The notes below the pieces were generated by a model, which saw nothing but the letters and a program-made list of their open reading frames with translations, was not told the DNA's origin and made no database searches. A DNA stretch of 64,000 bases from Alistipes senegalensis. Its GTDB lineage: Bacteria; Bacteroidota; Bacteroidia; Bacteroidales; Rikenellaceae. Of the stretch, positions 8,706 to 17,046 are shown in pieces. Location: NCBI GenBank assembly GCA_023664045.1, contig JAMPGH010000001.1, forward strand, positions 118,090-182,089, read 5' to 3'. Both the position numbers and the translations under genes were made by a program. Position 1 is the first letter of the stretch; each line of letters opens with the position of its first letter.

Positions 8706-11582
8706 TTAGAAACGGAAATAGACATTCAGATAATAAGTCGTTCCCAGCAGATAGAAATACTTCGAATCGAACCGGGTGAACTTCACGCCCTCCGGCGTGC
8801 GCACGCGGCGCAGACGCATCTGCTCGTAACCGCCCGTACGGATATTCTGATCGTTGAGGATGTTCTTGACTTCGAGGCTGAAGCCCAGCATGTACTGACG
8901 GTGGATATACCAGTTCTTGCCCAAGCTGGCGCTCAACGTGTAGTAACCGCCGAACTTCTCCTGCGCCCGCATGTCGCGGATGCCCTGTGCGGCGGCCTTG
9001 AGGGCGGCGATATCCTTGTTGGCGCCCTTGTTGACCTCGTTGGCGATGATGTTGGAATAGTACTGCGTAGCCTGCGACGTCCGATAAAGCGGGTTCATCG
9101 AGAGGTAGAGGTTGTCGTAGTAGTTGAAGTTGACCGATGCGAACCAGTTGCGCGGACCGCGATAGTCGAGCCCGACGTTGAAAGCCAGCTGCGGAGAACT
9201 CTCGACGTGCATGCCTTTCCAAAGCACCTTGTCGTTGCGGGAGATGACCTCGCTGTTGTCGATGGTCTGGACGAAGTCGGGGTTCGACGTATAGGTGTAG
9301 TCGCCCCAGCTGACGGCGCCCACGGCCGAAATACCGTTCCAGATGGGTACCGAAACGGCCGCCTCGACACCGTAGTAACGCTTGTCGATGCCGCTCATGG
9401 CGAAGTTGGTGAACGACCGCTCGACGTCGTCGTAGAACGAAATGACCTTAGTCTGGTCGGTCATGGTGGTATAATAACCCGAGACGCGAGCCTTGATATA
9501 AGGCAGGTTGAGATTATAGGTCAGATCGACGCCGAAGATCTGCTCGGCCGAAACGCCCGGAGTGGTGGTGTTGCGCGTACGGGGCGACACGAAGGCGTTG
9601 ACGAACTTGGGAGCGTTCTGCATATAGACGACGCCGGCCTCCAGCGAATGGGCGCCCGAGAAGCGATAGGAGAGATTCAGCTTGCCGCTGTAGATCAGGT
9701 AATCGAGCGTTTTGGAATCGCCCTGCGAATTGTCGGGGAAGAGACCCTTGCGCCACAGACCCTCGCGGTGCATGGACGAATAACCGATCTTGCCGCCGAC
9801 GTTCATCGAGAAACCGCCCACAGCGTAGTTATAGAGGGCCCACGCCGTGGTTTCGAGCAGATGCGCGCGGTAGTTGTAGCTGATCTTGTCGCCCACGCGA
9901 GCGATGCGGGCATGACCCGTCTGCATGTAGTAATCCAGATCGTTCTGGTAGTTGAGCGCACTCTGCGACATGTCGCGCTCGGCGAACTTGTCGATGTCGT
10001 ACCAGTAATCGCCGCCCAGCAGATCCTTCACCTCGTCGTAATACCATGTGCGGTTGATGCGCAGATTGGCACCGCCGACGATGCGCATGTTGTTGCGGAT
10101 CTGATGCGAGACGTCGAGCGCGAGATTGTAGTCGAGCTGGTCGGTATGGCGCTCTTCGAGAATGAGGTTCGAGCGGTACTCCGTGCCGATGGTCTTCTTG
10201 AACTGCTCGTCGTTGCTGGACGCGAACTGGTCGGCCAACGTATTATCGATCAATCGATTATCTTGGAAAAAGCGATCGTACTGCAACATGCCGGTAAAGT
10301 TCTGCGCCAGCTGCTGCGCGCGGTAATTGTACTCGTAGATGGTCTCTTGGGAGGTAACGCCGGGCACGATCTGGCTCAGAAGCGACGACGGCAGATAGCG
10401 ATAGTAGTCGCCGCGGGGATCGCTGGCATCCTTCCATGTGAGGGCCGAATAACCGTTCTTACCGAAACGCAGCGCCGTAGCGGCGTTCAGGCGCGTCTTG
10501 TCGGAAGCATCCCACGTGTAGTTGAGCATCACGATCGGCTCGTGCGTATTGCGCACGCGGGAGTTGCGCAGCTTCCCGTCCTGATAACCGACGTTGGGAT
10601 TATAGTAATTGCTGCCGAAAAGCTGGTAAGCCTCGTCGGTCGAAGCCTGCTGTGCACCGCGCTCCGAAGGCGACGCCATGATGGTGAGCGCCAGCCGATG
10701 ATCGTGCCGGAAGAGCTTCTCGGCCGAGAGGAAATAACCGTACGAATTGTAGTAAACGCCGTCGACATAGCCGTTGCCGCCCTGACGCGTACCGACGGAG
10801 AAGCCGTAGGACCAGCCGTTGTCGAGCTGCCCCGAAGCGTAGGAAACCAACGCGCGGAAACGGTACATCTGGTTGCCGTTGGCCACGCTCACGCGCAGGC
10901 CCTTGCGCATCTGCGAAGCCCGGGCGTTGACGTTGGTCATGCCGGCGATGCCGCCGACGCCGAAGTCGGAGGCCGTCAGACCGGCGACGGTATTCTGGTT
11001 GCGCGTAGCGTCGTTCAGACCGCTCCACAACGACCACGGACCGTAACCGGTCATGGCGTCGTTGAAGCGGATGCCGTTGAGATAAATGTCCGAATACTGC
11101 GAATCGTAACCGCGGACGTTGAAACGCATCTCGCTGAAACGATACGAAGCGATGTTGTTATACAAGTCTTTCGACGACGACAACGACGACGGAAGAGCCT
11201 GCTCGTCGGAAGCCGACGAATCGCTGTCGAACTCGGCGAAGAGCGAATCGTCGAAGCCTGCGGAAGTCATCAGCGGCGAGACGACGACGCTATTCAGGTC
11301 GCGCATGTTCTCGCCGACGCGCACGCGCAATTCGAGCTCCTCGAAATCGGGAGCCTCGAACGAAACCCGGTAATCGCCCTGCGGCACATTCTCGAAGAGG
11401 AAGTTGCCGTCGCGATCCGTCGTCGCGCTCATGCCGGTGGACTCGATGGTTACCTTGACGTTGCCCAGCGCTTCACGGTCGCCGCGCGAGATGACCTTGC
11501 CGCGGATACCGCCCTCCTGCGCATAGGATGCAGAAGAGACTGCCGCAACAAGCAGAAAAAGAAGTAAAGTTTTCAGTTTCAT
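8706..11582 (-). CDS. TonB-dependent outer-membrane receptor with carboxypeptidase-regulatory-like domain
   Basis: A 958-residue protein with a Sec signal (about 1-21, ending SSASYAQ). A CarboxypepD_reg-like beta-sandwich follows at about 23-105 (GKVISRGDREALGNVKVTIE), then an acidic Ser/Asp-rich linker at 108-140, a plug-like region at about 140-250 (FNVRGYDSQYSDIYLNGIR), and a long barrel ending in the aromatic YYLNVYFRF. It would import a bound ligand using TonB energy. No SusD homologue lies beside it; the neighbours are a DUF5689 lipoprotein, an EEP phosphodiesterase and a NUC endonuclease, so nucleic-acid fragments or nucleotides are the likely cargo (inference). It is related to the receptor at 31324-33744, which lacks the N-terminal domain. 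Confidence 0.88.
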   Translation of the reverse strand: MKLKTLLLFLLVAAVSSASYAQEGGIRGKVISRGDREALGNVKVTIESTGMSATTDRDGNFLFENVPQGDYRVSFEAPDFEELELRVRVGENMRDLNSVVVSPLMTSAGFDDSLFAEFDSDSSASDEQALPSSLSSSKDLYNNIASYRFSEMRFNVRGYDSQYSDIYLNGIRFNDAMTGYGPWSLWSGLNDATRNQNTVAGLTASDFGVGGIAGMTNVNARASQMRKGLRVSVANGNQMYRFRALVSYASGQLDNGWSYGFSVGTRQGGNGYVDGVYYNSYGYFLSAEKLFRHDHRLALTIMASPSERGAQQASTDEAYQLFGSNYYNPNVGYQDGKLRNSRVRNTHEPIVMLNYTWDASDKTRLNAATALRFGKNGYSALTWKDASDPRGDYYRYLPSSLLSQIVPGVTSQETIYEYNYRAQQLAQNFTGMLQYDRFFQDNRLIDNTLADQFASSNDEQFKKTIGTEYRSNLILEERHTDQLDYNLALDVSHQIRNNMRIVGGANLRINRTWYYDEVKDLLGGDYWYDIDKFAERDMSQSALNYQNDLDYYMQTGHARIARVGDKISYNYRAHLLETTAWALYNYAVGGFSMNVGGKIGYSSMHREGLWRKGLFPDNSQGDSKTLDYLIYSGKLNLSYRFSGAHSLEAGVVYMQNAPKFVNAFVSPRTRNTTTPGVSAEQIFGVDLTYNLNLPYIKARVSGYYTTMTDQTKVISFYDDVERSFTNFAMSGIDKRYYGVEAAVSVPIWNGISAVGAVSWGDYTYTSNPDFVQTIDNSEVISRNDKVLWKGMHVESSPQLAFNVGLDYRGPRNWFASVNFNYYDNLYLSMNPLYRTSQATQYYSNIIANEVNKGANKDIAALKAAAQGIRDMRAQEKFGGYYTLSASLGKNWYIHRQYMLGFSLEVKNILNDQNIRTGGYEQMRLRRVRTPEGVKFTRFDSKYFYLLGTTYYLNVYFRF

Positions 11583-11602
11583 AGGATTATTGTTTGCACA
11601 GT

Positions 11603-12634
11603 TTATTTACCGATATAGATGTAGACGGGGAAGTGGTCGCTGAAGCCGTTCTGGAAATCGTTGCCGACGAACGTACGCAGAGGATAACCCTTATACTGCC
11701 CCTCTTTCTGGATCATGTACGAGCGCCGGAAGATGCCGCCGTAGAACTTCGACTTGCCGACGGGCAGCAACCGCAAGGTGCCGGCCGGGGCATCGACCAG
11801 ATTGTAGGAGACGATGATGTTGTCGAAGAGATTCCAAGCATCGCGATAAGCGAGCGTGCCGTAACCGGCCCGGAGCAAGGCGATGAAGGGATTGAACATG
11901 TCGCCCGGCTGCAGATCCTTGATCCGGCCCTGAGCGCTCAGACCCTCGACGATGCTGTCGTCGGTGGCATCGTCGTTCAGGTCGCCCATGACGACGACTT
12001 TGGTCGCCGGGTTGACCCGCTGCACGGAGTCGACGATCGCCCGCACCTGCCGCGCAGCAGCCATGCGCTTGGGATCGGAAGCCTCCTTGCCGCCCAGACG
12101 CGAAGGCCAGTGGCTCACGAGGAAGAAGAAAGGTTCGCCCTCGATCGTGCCCCACATGGTTACGAAATCGCGCGTCCGGAAGTTGGGCAGTTCGGGCATG
12201 CGGAACGGAATGGGCTCGGAGCCCTCCAGCTTGAAGAGATCGGGCCGATAGTAGAAACCCACGTCCACGCCGCGGGCGTCGGGCGAATCGAAGTGCACGA
12301 TACGATAATTGGCGGGCAAGAGCTTCGGCCGGGCGATGACGTCCTCCATGACATTGCGGTTCTCGATCTCCGAGACGCCGACGACGACGGGAAAGTCGCG
12401 ATCCTCGGCGGCGATGTCGAACAGGACGTGTTCGAGGTTGCCGATCTTTTTATTGTACTTGACCGAATTCCACTTCTTGAGCCCCTCGGGCGTGAACTCC
12501 TCGTCGAGCACGTCGGGATCGTTGATCGTATCGAAGAGGTTTTCGAAGTTGTAGAAGACCACTTTGTAAGGCTTCTGTGCGATGCCTGCCGCGAACAAGA
12601 CGACAAACAGACCTGTAAAAAGGATTTTCTTCAT
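11603..12634 (-). CDS. Secreted endonuclease/exonuclease/phosphatase (EEP) family protein
   Basis: A 343-residue protein with a Sec signal (about 1-19, ending AAGIAQ). The EEP metal and catalytic motifs are in place: VFYNFENLFD at the N-terminus, VVGVSEIENRNV (Glu), GFYYRP, the GDLNDD motif, and C-terminal SDHFPVYIYI. EEP enzymes cleave phosphodiester bonds in DNA, RNA or phosphoinositides; a secreted form in an operon with a NUC endonuclease and a TonB receptor suggests extracellular DNA or RNA degradation, as in ExeM/ExeS-type nucleases (inference). It lies 20 bases upstream of the receptor gene and 33 bases downstream of the NUC gene. Confidence 0.88.
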   Translation of the reverse strand: MKKILFTGLFVVLFAAGIAQKPYKVVFYNFENLFDTINDPDVLDEEFTPEGLKKWNSVKYNKKIGNLEHVLFDIAAEDRDFPVVVGVSEIENRNVMEDVIARPKLLPANYRIVHFDSPDARGVDVGFYYRPDLFKLEGSEPIPFRMPELPNFRTRDFVTMWGTIEGEPFFFLVSHWPSRLGGKEASDPKRMAAARQVRAIVDSVQRVNPATKVVVMGDLNDDATDDSIVEGLSAQGRIKDLQPGDMFNPFIALLRAGYGTLAYRDAWNLFDNIIVSYNLVDAPAGTLRLLPVGKSKFYGGIFRRSYMIQKEGQYKGYPLRTFVGNDFQNGFSDHFPVYIYIGK

Positions 12635-12667
12635 GACGGTTTTATGTTTTAGATTCGATTCGTTCGA

Positions 12668-13861
12668 TCAGAGCCCCCAGTCCGAAGGGCGGTTCTGAGC
12701 CTTGACGGCCGAAGCCGCATCGGCGGACAGATTGCGGAAGAAAGAGAATCCGGTTTTCTTCTCGATGTCGGAGATCGTGGTGGCATAGCTGCGCAGCGAC
12801 CCGGTATTGGAACGGTCGTTGGCGAACCAGAAACCGATGCCGTAGAGTTCGTCGGACGAACAATCCCAGACGGCCTTGCCGCCGGAGCCGCGCAGCAACA
12901 CTTTCCAGCAGTTGGAGGGATAGCCGATCACGGTGCCGTGGGCCGTGATGGTGCGGTTGTCGGCGAAATAGGTGCCGGTAACGACAAAGAGCGTATCGGC
13001 ACGATGCGTCGACCGCACGGAACGGATCTTAGACTCCAGATCGGCCCAGATTCCGCCGTTGAAGTCGTAGTTCTGGGGCATGATGTTGGTCGAATAGAAA
13101 GTCATGGCGTTGGTGGCGGCGTTGCTGTAGCGGTCGGCCGAGGGACACTGGTGGCCGCGGGCGTCGCCCGTGCCGTAGGAGTTCCGGATATTGTACTGAT
13201 ATTCGAGGGGGATCGCAGGCAACTGGTCGTTGGGATCGTAGGACCAGGCATTGGTCCGGTTGAGAGAGGGTTCGAGGTAGTTGGTGGTCAGCGGATAGGC
13301 GACCCAGTGCGACACGCGTTTCTCGGTGTCGTAACAAATGGAGTAGTTGCGGACGTAGCCCCCGCGGACGAGGGTCGTATAATAAGTCTTATATATATAG
13401 GTATCGCCGTTGCGATAGAACGGTTGCTCGCCCCACTGGCGATCGTAGTCGGCGGTAGGCGAATAAGCGCCCTGCCGCAGGGTGAGCGTAGAAAGGGTGC
13501 CGTCGGCGAAAACGACGTGGATAAGCGCCTCGCGGACCTCGTCGGTCTCGTTGAGCAGGAGGTAGAGATTCATCGGCGTCCCGACCTGTCCCGATTTGGA
13601 AAGCTGCGGCTCGGCCGAAGTATCGAACGAAGAGAAAGAGCACCACGCATCGCCGACATCCTGTCCGACGATCGTGGCGACGAACGTCATGGCGTCGCCC
13701 GTGGCGATGATCCGATTCGTTGTAGTCAAACAATTTACGGTCTCTGCCGCGAGCCGCACCTCGACCGAAGGGCCGTCGGCGCTGTCGCCGCATCCCGCAA
13801 AAAGCAGAAGCATGACCGCCGTAAACCATGCGGACAAGCTGAATTTTCTGAAAAACGCCAT
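12668..13861 (-). CDS. DNA/RNA non-specific endonuclease (NUC family) lipoprotein
   Basis: A 397-residue predicted lipoprotein: LLFAGC gives Cys24. Residues of about 30-130 form a beta-rich, BACON-like N-terminal domain. The C-terminal part has the NUC signature: DARGHQCPSADR with catalytic His237, then NAATNAMTFYSTNIMPQNYDFN, whose Asn would hold the metal ion, and GGIWADLES. Family enzymes (NucA, Serratia nuclease) cut single- and double-stranded DNA and RNA. Lipid anchoring would place it at the cell envelope, probably the surface. I chose the ATG at 13861 over a TTG at 13876. It is 33 bases upstream of the EEP gene; the gap to the upstream lipoprotein gene (102 bases) contains a strong hairpin. 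Confidence 0.85.
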   Translation of the reverse strand: MAFFRKFSLSAWFTAVMLLLFAGCGDSADGPSVEVRLAAETVNCLTTTNRIIATGDAMTFVATIVGQDVGDAWCSFSSFDTSAEPQLSKSGQVGTPMNLYLLLNETDEVREALIHVVFADGTLSTLTLRQGAYSPTADYDRQWGEQPFYRNGDTYIYKTYYTTLVRGGYVRNYSICYDTEKRVSHWVAYPLTTNYLEPSLNRTNAWSYDPNDQLPAIPLEYQYNIRNSYGTGDARGHQCPSADRYSNAATNAMTFYSTNIMPQNYDFNGGIWADLESKIRSVRSTHRADTLFVVTGTYFADNRTITAHGTVIGYPSNCWKVLLRGSGGKAVWDCSSDELYGIGFWFANDRSNTGSLRSYATTISDIEKKTGFSFFRNLSADAASAVKAQNRPSDWGL

Positions 13862-13906
13862 TCTGCGAAACTGCAAAAAAGGAGAAAAAAGGTTTTAAAG
13901 AAACCG

Positions 13907-13938
13907 AACTCTTGGCGGGAGTGTTCCCGCCAAGAGTT
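13907..13938. terminator. 14-bp hairpin inside the nucleic-acid cluster
   Basis: The arms AACTCTTGGCGGGA (13907-13920) and TCCCGCCAAGAGTT (13925-13938) pair perfectly around a GTGT loop. On the minus strand it lies 25 bases after the BACON lipoprotein stop and is followed by a broken T-rich stretch, not a clean U-run. It could be a partial terminator or an RNA-stabilising hairpin that makes the first gene more abundant than the downstream ones. No promoter was seen between it and the NUC gene. Confidence 0.7.
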
Positions 13939-13963
13939 GGGTTGAAAAGATTACGACTTGATA

Positions 13964-16342
13964 TTATTTTTCAAGCTGATAGAGCATAACATCCTTTTGT
14001 GTACCTGCATAAATTGCGAAACGCTCCTGACCAGCCGTAGTATTAAACTGGAATCGGCGAGGTTTCGATTCATTCATAGTCGTAACGACAGAAAGATGTA
14101 CCAAATTATCTGTCGTGTCAAGTTGAACCGACCATTGGTAATCGGAATCGGTAGTGGCTGCAGTCGGAGCAGTCGCTTTAAACTGGCAGCTATTTCCCGT
14201 ATTGCTTTCCCATCCGACGTATTCATCGCCATATTTGAGAGAATAATATTCGGTTCCCTCGATCTTGGCAAGCGTAATCGTATGATAAGAAGCATCGTAA
14301 ATGATTTTCGTACCGTCGAACTTAGGCGCTTCGAGCGTCGTATAAGTAAACGTCGATTTTGCTCCGTTAGGAGTATATTTCTCATTCACGATATAACATT
14401 TCTTATTCGCCGCATCGGGATAACCTACGACATATTCACCCGACCAATCGGCAGGAGCTGTCGTAAAAGGAACATAGTTCTTGATGACGGCCGGATTCTG
14501 CGCAACCGAAAGTTCTGCCAACGTTGCATTATTGTAAGATGCAACCAACTTAGCCGAATAAGCTGCCGAAGACGTATTATTGCCTACGGGTTTAATCGTA
14601 ACGGAGGTAGCATCCTGAGACTCTACATCGAACTTGTCCTTATCGTCGCCATCGAACGTGAAGCTGACGATGGCATCGGTCGGAATATTCTGCGCAATGA
14701 ACTCGATCTTCTGAGGTTCAGGATCGCTACCGGCAAATATTTCGGGGACAGTCTTGAAATTCAATGACGGAATTTCAGCATTATTAGCCACTTTCGTAGC
14801 TACGATCGTAAAGTAGGTACCGGTTCCTGCAGCATTACCATTATTCACGAACCAACCCTCGATGTCGATGATATTGCCGACGTACGTGTCGAGACCGAGA
14901 TCGGCATTCGGCGAAGAGATCGAACCCGTATATTTCGAATCGAAAGTGAAAGTTACGTTGTAGTAGGTGCCGCTCTTGACAAGCGTACCGGTCATCTTAA
15001 CGAAAGTTACGACCGGCTTGGTCATATAACCTTCAATATTGTCGGCCGTAATGGCAACGGGAGTAGCGGCAGCAGGCTCGGCAGTCCCGGTTTTTTCAAT
15101 CGTAGCACCCTTATCAAACTGAAGGACACCGCCGTAAGAAGCAACAATACCCTGTACCGTAACGACATCGCCGACAGCAACCTCAGGAGCAGCATCAAGG
15201 AATACCAACATGGTGCCTGTAGCATCCTGCATTACGAATCCTTTGGCATAGGTAGCAACGATCGTAGCGCCCTCAACCTTATAGTCGCCGGGAGTTGCGA
15301 TTTCGGCGATCTTGGCAGTAGTCGGTTCCGGAACAGGATCGCCGGCCTCCAGATCGACGACCTCGCCGCCCTTACCGGTCTGCAACGTGATGTCGTCGAT
15401 ACGCAGATTCGAAGCGAGGACGGGCGACGTGAAGCGGATGAAGAGCTTCGAGGTCGGAGCCTTGAGGGTGAAATCGGCGGTAGCCAGCACCCAGTTGTTG
15501 CCGTCGCGGTTCTGATCGCCGTCGCTGGTCGTGTACTGAACGGTCGACCAAGTTTCGCCGTCGGCGCTCAACGCAACGAGCAGATTCGCATTCGACCAAG
15601 TATAGTCTTTCGCATTGTAATCGATGGTCTGCTGCCCGCCGAACGTCAGCTGAAGGCGGGTCTGCGCTTCCGTCAACGTGATATTCTGCACCGTAAAGGT
15701 GGCGGGAACCTTTCCGAAGAAGAGGATCGGAGCCGCAGAAGCACCCTCGTAGCTGGAAGCCGTGTTGGGGCTCGACTTGCGAACGGAAACATTCGAACCT
15801 ACGTAAGTTACGTCGGCAGCGCCTTCACCGGTCTTGGTCCAGTCCGTGTACTTGTCGACATCGGTATTGGCCACATTGGTATCCGTACCGAACGTCTCCT
15901 TGTAGATCAGCACGGTTTCCGTTACCTCGCCGCTCTCCGACTGCTCGATGGTGATCGTAGCCGTCTCGGTATAAGATACGCCGAAGATCTGGCCCGGAGT
16001 GGTGAGCGTAGCGACAGCGGAACGCTCCTCGGTCCCTTCGGGCAGGGGTGCTACCGTAAACGTCAGAGCGGAAGTACCGCCTTTGCCGGACGTAGCGCTG
16101 GCCACGCACCAATCCTGATCCGCGTCGAAAGTCAGCGTCCAAACGCCGGACGAAACCACCGACACGGCCTCGGTTTCGCCGCCCTCGCCTTTGATGCCGA
16201 GCGTCGCGGCTTTCGCGCCGTTGACCGTAATGGAGGCTTCGATGTCGCCCCCATTGTTGTCGTCGTCATCCGAGCAGGCGCCGAAAGCTACGACCGCCAG
16301 CGCCGAGAAGAACAACGAACGCCAAAAATTGAATCTTTTCAT
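13964..16342 (-). CDS. Large multidomain lipoprotein with BACON-like and OB-fold-like domains
   Basis: A 792-residue predicted lipoprotein: VAFGAC gives Cys23, followed by Asp-rich residues. By eye the order is a BACON-like domain (about 35-140), a jelly-roll-like domain (about 145-325, ending LRIDDITLQTG), two OB-fold-like modules (about 345-425, including GFVMQDATGTMLVFLD, and about 430-520), a second BACON-like domain (about 525-625), and a C-terminal beta-rich domain opening with TTAPADWSGEYVVGYP. OB modules also occur beside EEP domains in extracellular nucleases, which supports nucleic-acid capture at the surface (inference). It is the first gene of the cluster, with a near-perfect promoter at 16421-16451. 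The C-terminal half is more AT-rich than the N-terminal third, which suggests a mosaic origin. Confidence 0.75.
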   Translation of the reverse strand: MKRFNFWRSLFFSALAVVAFGACSDDDDNNGGDIEASITVNGAKAATLGIKGEGGETEAVSVVSSGVWTLTFDADQDWCVASATSGKGGTSALTFTVAPLPEGTEERSAVATLTTPGQIFGVSYTETATITIEQSESGEVTETVLIYKETFGTDTNVANTDVDKYTDWTKTGEGAADVTYVGSNVSVRKSSPNTASSYEGASAAPILFFGKVPATFTVQNITLTEAQTRLQLTFGGQQTIDYNAKDYTWSNANLLVALSADGETWSTVQYTTSDGDQNRDGNNWVLATADFTLKAPTSKLFIRFTSPVLASNLRIDDITLQTGKGGEVVDLEAGDPVPEPTTAKIAEIATPGDYKVEGATIVATYAKGFVMQDATGTMLVFLDAAPEVAVGDVVTVQGIVASYGGVLQFDKGATIEKTGTAEPAAATPVAITADNIEGYMTKPVVTFVKMTGTLVKSGTYYNVTFTFDSKYTGSISSPNADLGLDTYVGNIIDIEGWFVNNGNAAGTGTYFTIVATKVANNAEIPSLNFKTVPEIFAGSDPEPQKIEFIAQNIPTDAIVSFTFDGDDKDKFDVESQDATSVTIKPVGNNTSSAAYSAKLVASYNNATLAELSVAQNPAVIKNYVPFTTAPADWSGEYVVGYPDAANKKCYIVNEKYTPNGAKSTFTYTTLEAPKFDGTKIIYDASYHTITLAKIEGTEYYSLKYGDEYVGWESNTGNSCQFKATAPTAATTDSDYQWSVQLDTTDNLVHLSVVTTMNESKPRRFQFNTTAGQERFAIYAGTQKDVMLYQLEK

Positions 16343-16420
16343 AAAACCAAATTTTTAATAAGACATTGAGGTTTCCGGTTGCACGCAATACCGCTATTAC
16401 ATAATAGCAATATTGTTGCT

Positions 16421-16451
16421 CAAAGTTAAAATTATTTTATCGATGAACAAA
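16421..16451 (-). promoter_or_regulatory. Bacteroidetes-type promoter of the nucleic-acid cluster
   Basis: On the minus strand TTTG (16451-16448) and TAACTTTG (16428-16421) are separated by 19 bases, an exact match to the -33/-7 consensus. Transcription would start near 16414, leaving a leader of about 70 bases before the ATG at 16342. Confidence 0.8.
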
Positions 16452-16519
16452 GTTCCTGCCACCTTTTTTGTATTAAAAAGAGGCTAAATCGTAATAAAAA
16501 TACGGAAGACGCGGATGCG

Positions 16520-16563
16520 GGACAAAAAGAATCCGGCACCCGCCCGCGAAGAGAGGTGCCGGA
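16520..16563 (-). terminator. Terminator after the DUF4293 gene
   Basis: A 9-bp stem, TCCGGCACC (16532-16540) with GGTGCCGGA (16555-16563), is followed on the minus strand by TTCTTTTTG. It lies 16 bases past the stop of the DUF4293 gene. Confidence 0.7.
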
Positions 16564-16579
16564 AAGAAAAAAGACGTCG

Positions 16580-17044
16580 CTATCGGATCCGGTCGGCGGC
16601 GCGCACGAGCAATTCGTCGTGCAACACGGCGCGGGCGGCCAACCACACGAACAACAGGCAGACGGCGGGCAAAGCGATGGAGACGCAAAGTCCCTGCATG
16701 TGGAACGTCTGACCGGAGAAAACCCGCCAGCTGAGGAAATAGTAGATACCCTCCATAATGAGAGCTCCGACCAGCAAAACGGCCTCGACGACGCACAACC
16801 GGATCTGGAGCAGGCGTCGCCGGAAGAGAAAAACGGTAACGACCGGCAGCGCGCAAGCCAAGACGAAGAGCGCCCCCATGCAGCGAGTAGGCTGCACGGC
16901 GTCGCCGTCGAGCAGGCGCAACGAAAAGGCGTAGAGCCGGAATTCGCCGGCATCGCCCGCAAACCAAGCCAGCGGCGCGAAAAGCGCGACAGCCATGAAT
17001 CCGGCGACGAGCAAGAGGTAGAGCGACTGGATACGTTGGATCAT
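16580..17044 (-). CDS. DUF4293 family membrane protein
   Basis: A 154-residue protein with four hydrophobic segments (about 7-27, 55-75, 85-107, 116-138). It opens with MIQRIQSLYLLL, the hallmark of the Bacteroidetes DUF4293 family, whose function is unknown. It starts two bases after the stop of the GT2 gene, so the genes are translationally close and co-transcribed. A terminator follows. The association with an undecaprenyl-phosphate-type glycosyltransferase and DUF4199 hints at an envelope role, but nothing in the sequence defines it. Confidence 0.8.
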   Translation of the reverse strand: MIQRIQSLYLLLVAGFMAVALFAPLAWFAGDAGEFRLYAFSLRLLDGDAVQPTRCMGALFVLACALPVVTVFLFRRRLLQIRLCVVEAVLLVGALIMEGIYYFLSWRVFSGQTFHMQGLCVSIALPAVCLLFVWLAARAVLHDELLVRAADRIR

Positions 17045-17046
17045 AA

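Noticed and set aside
7377..11567. A plus-strand open frame of 1396 codons
   Set aside because: It is the antisense of the TonB receptor and DUF5689 genes, which have signal peptides, domains and codon use; the product is a Val/Ile/Arg-rich string without domains. GC-rich genes leave antisense frames open.
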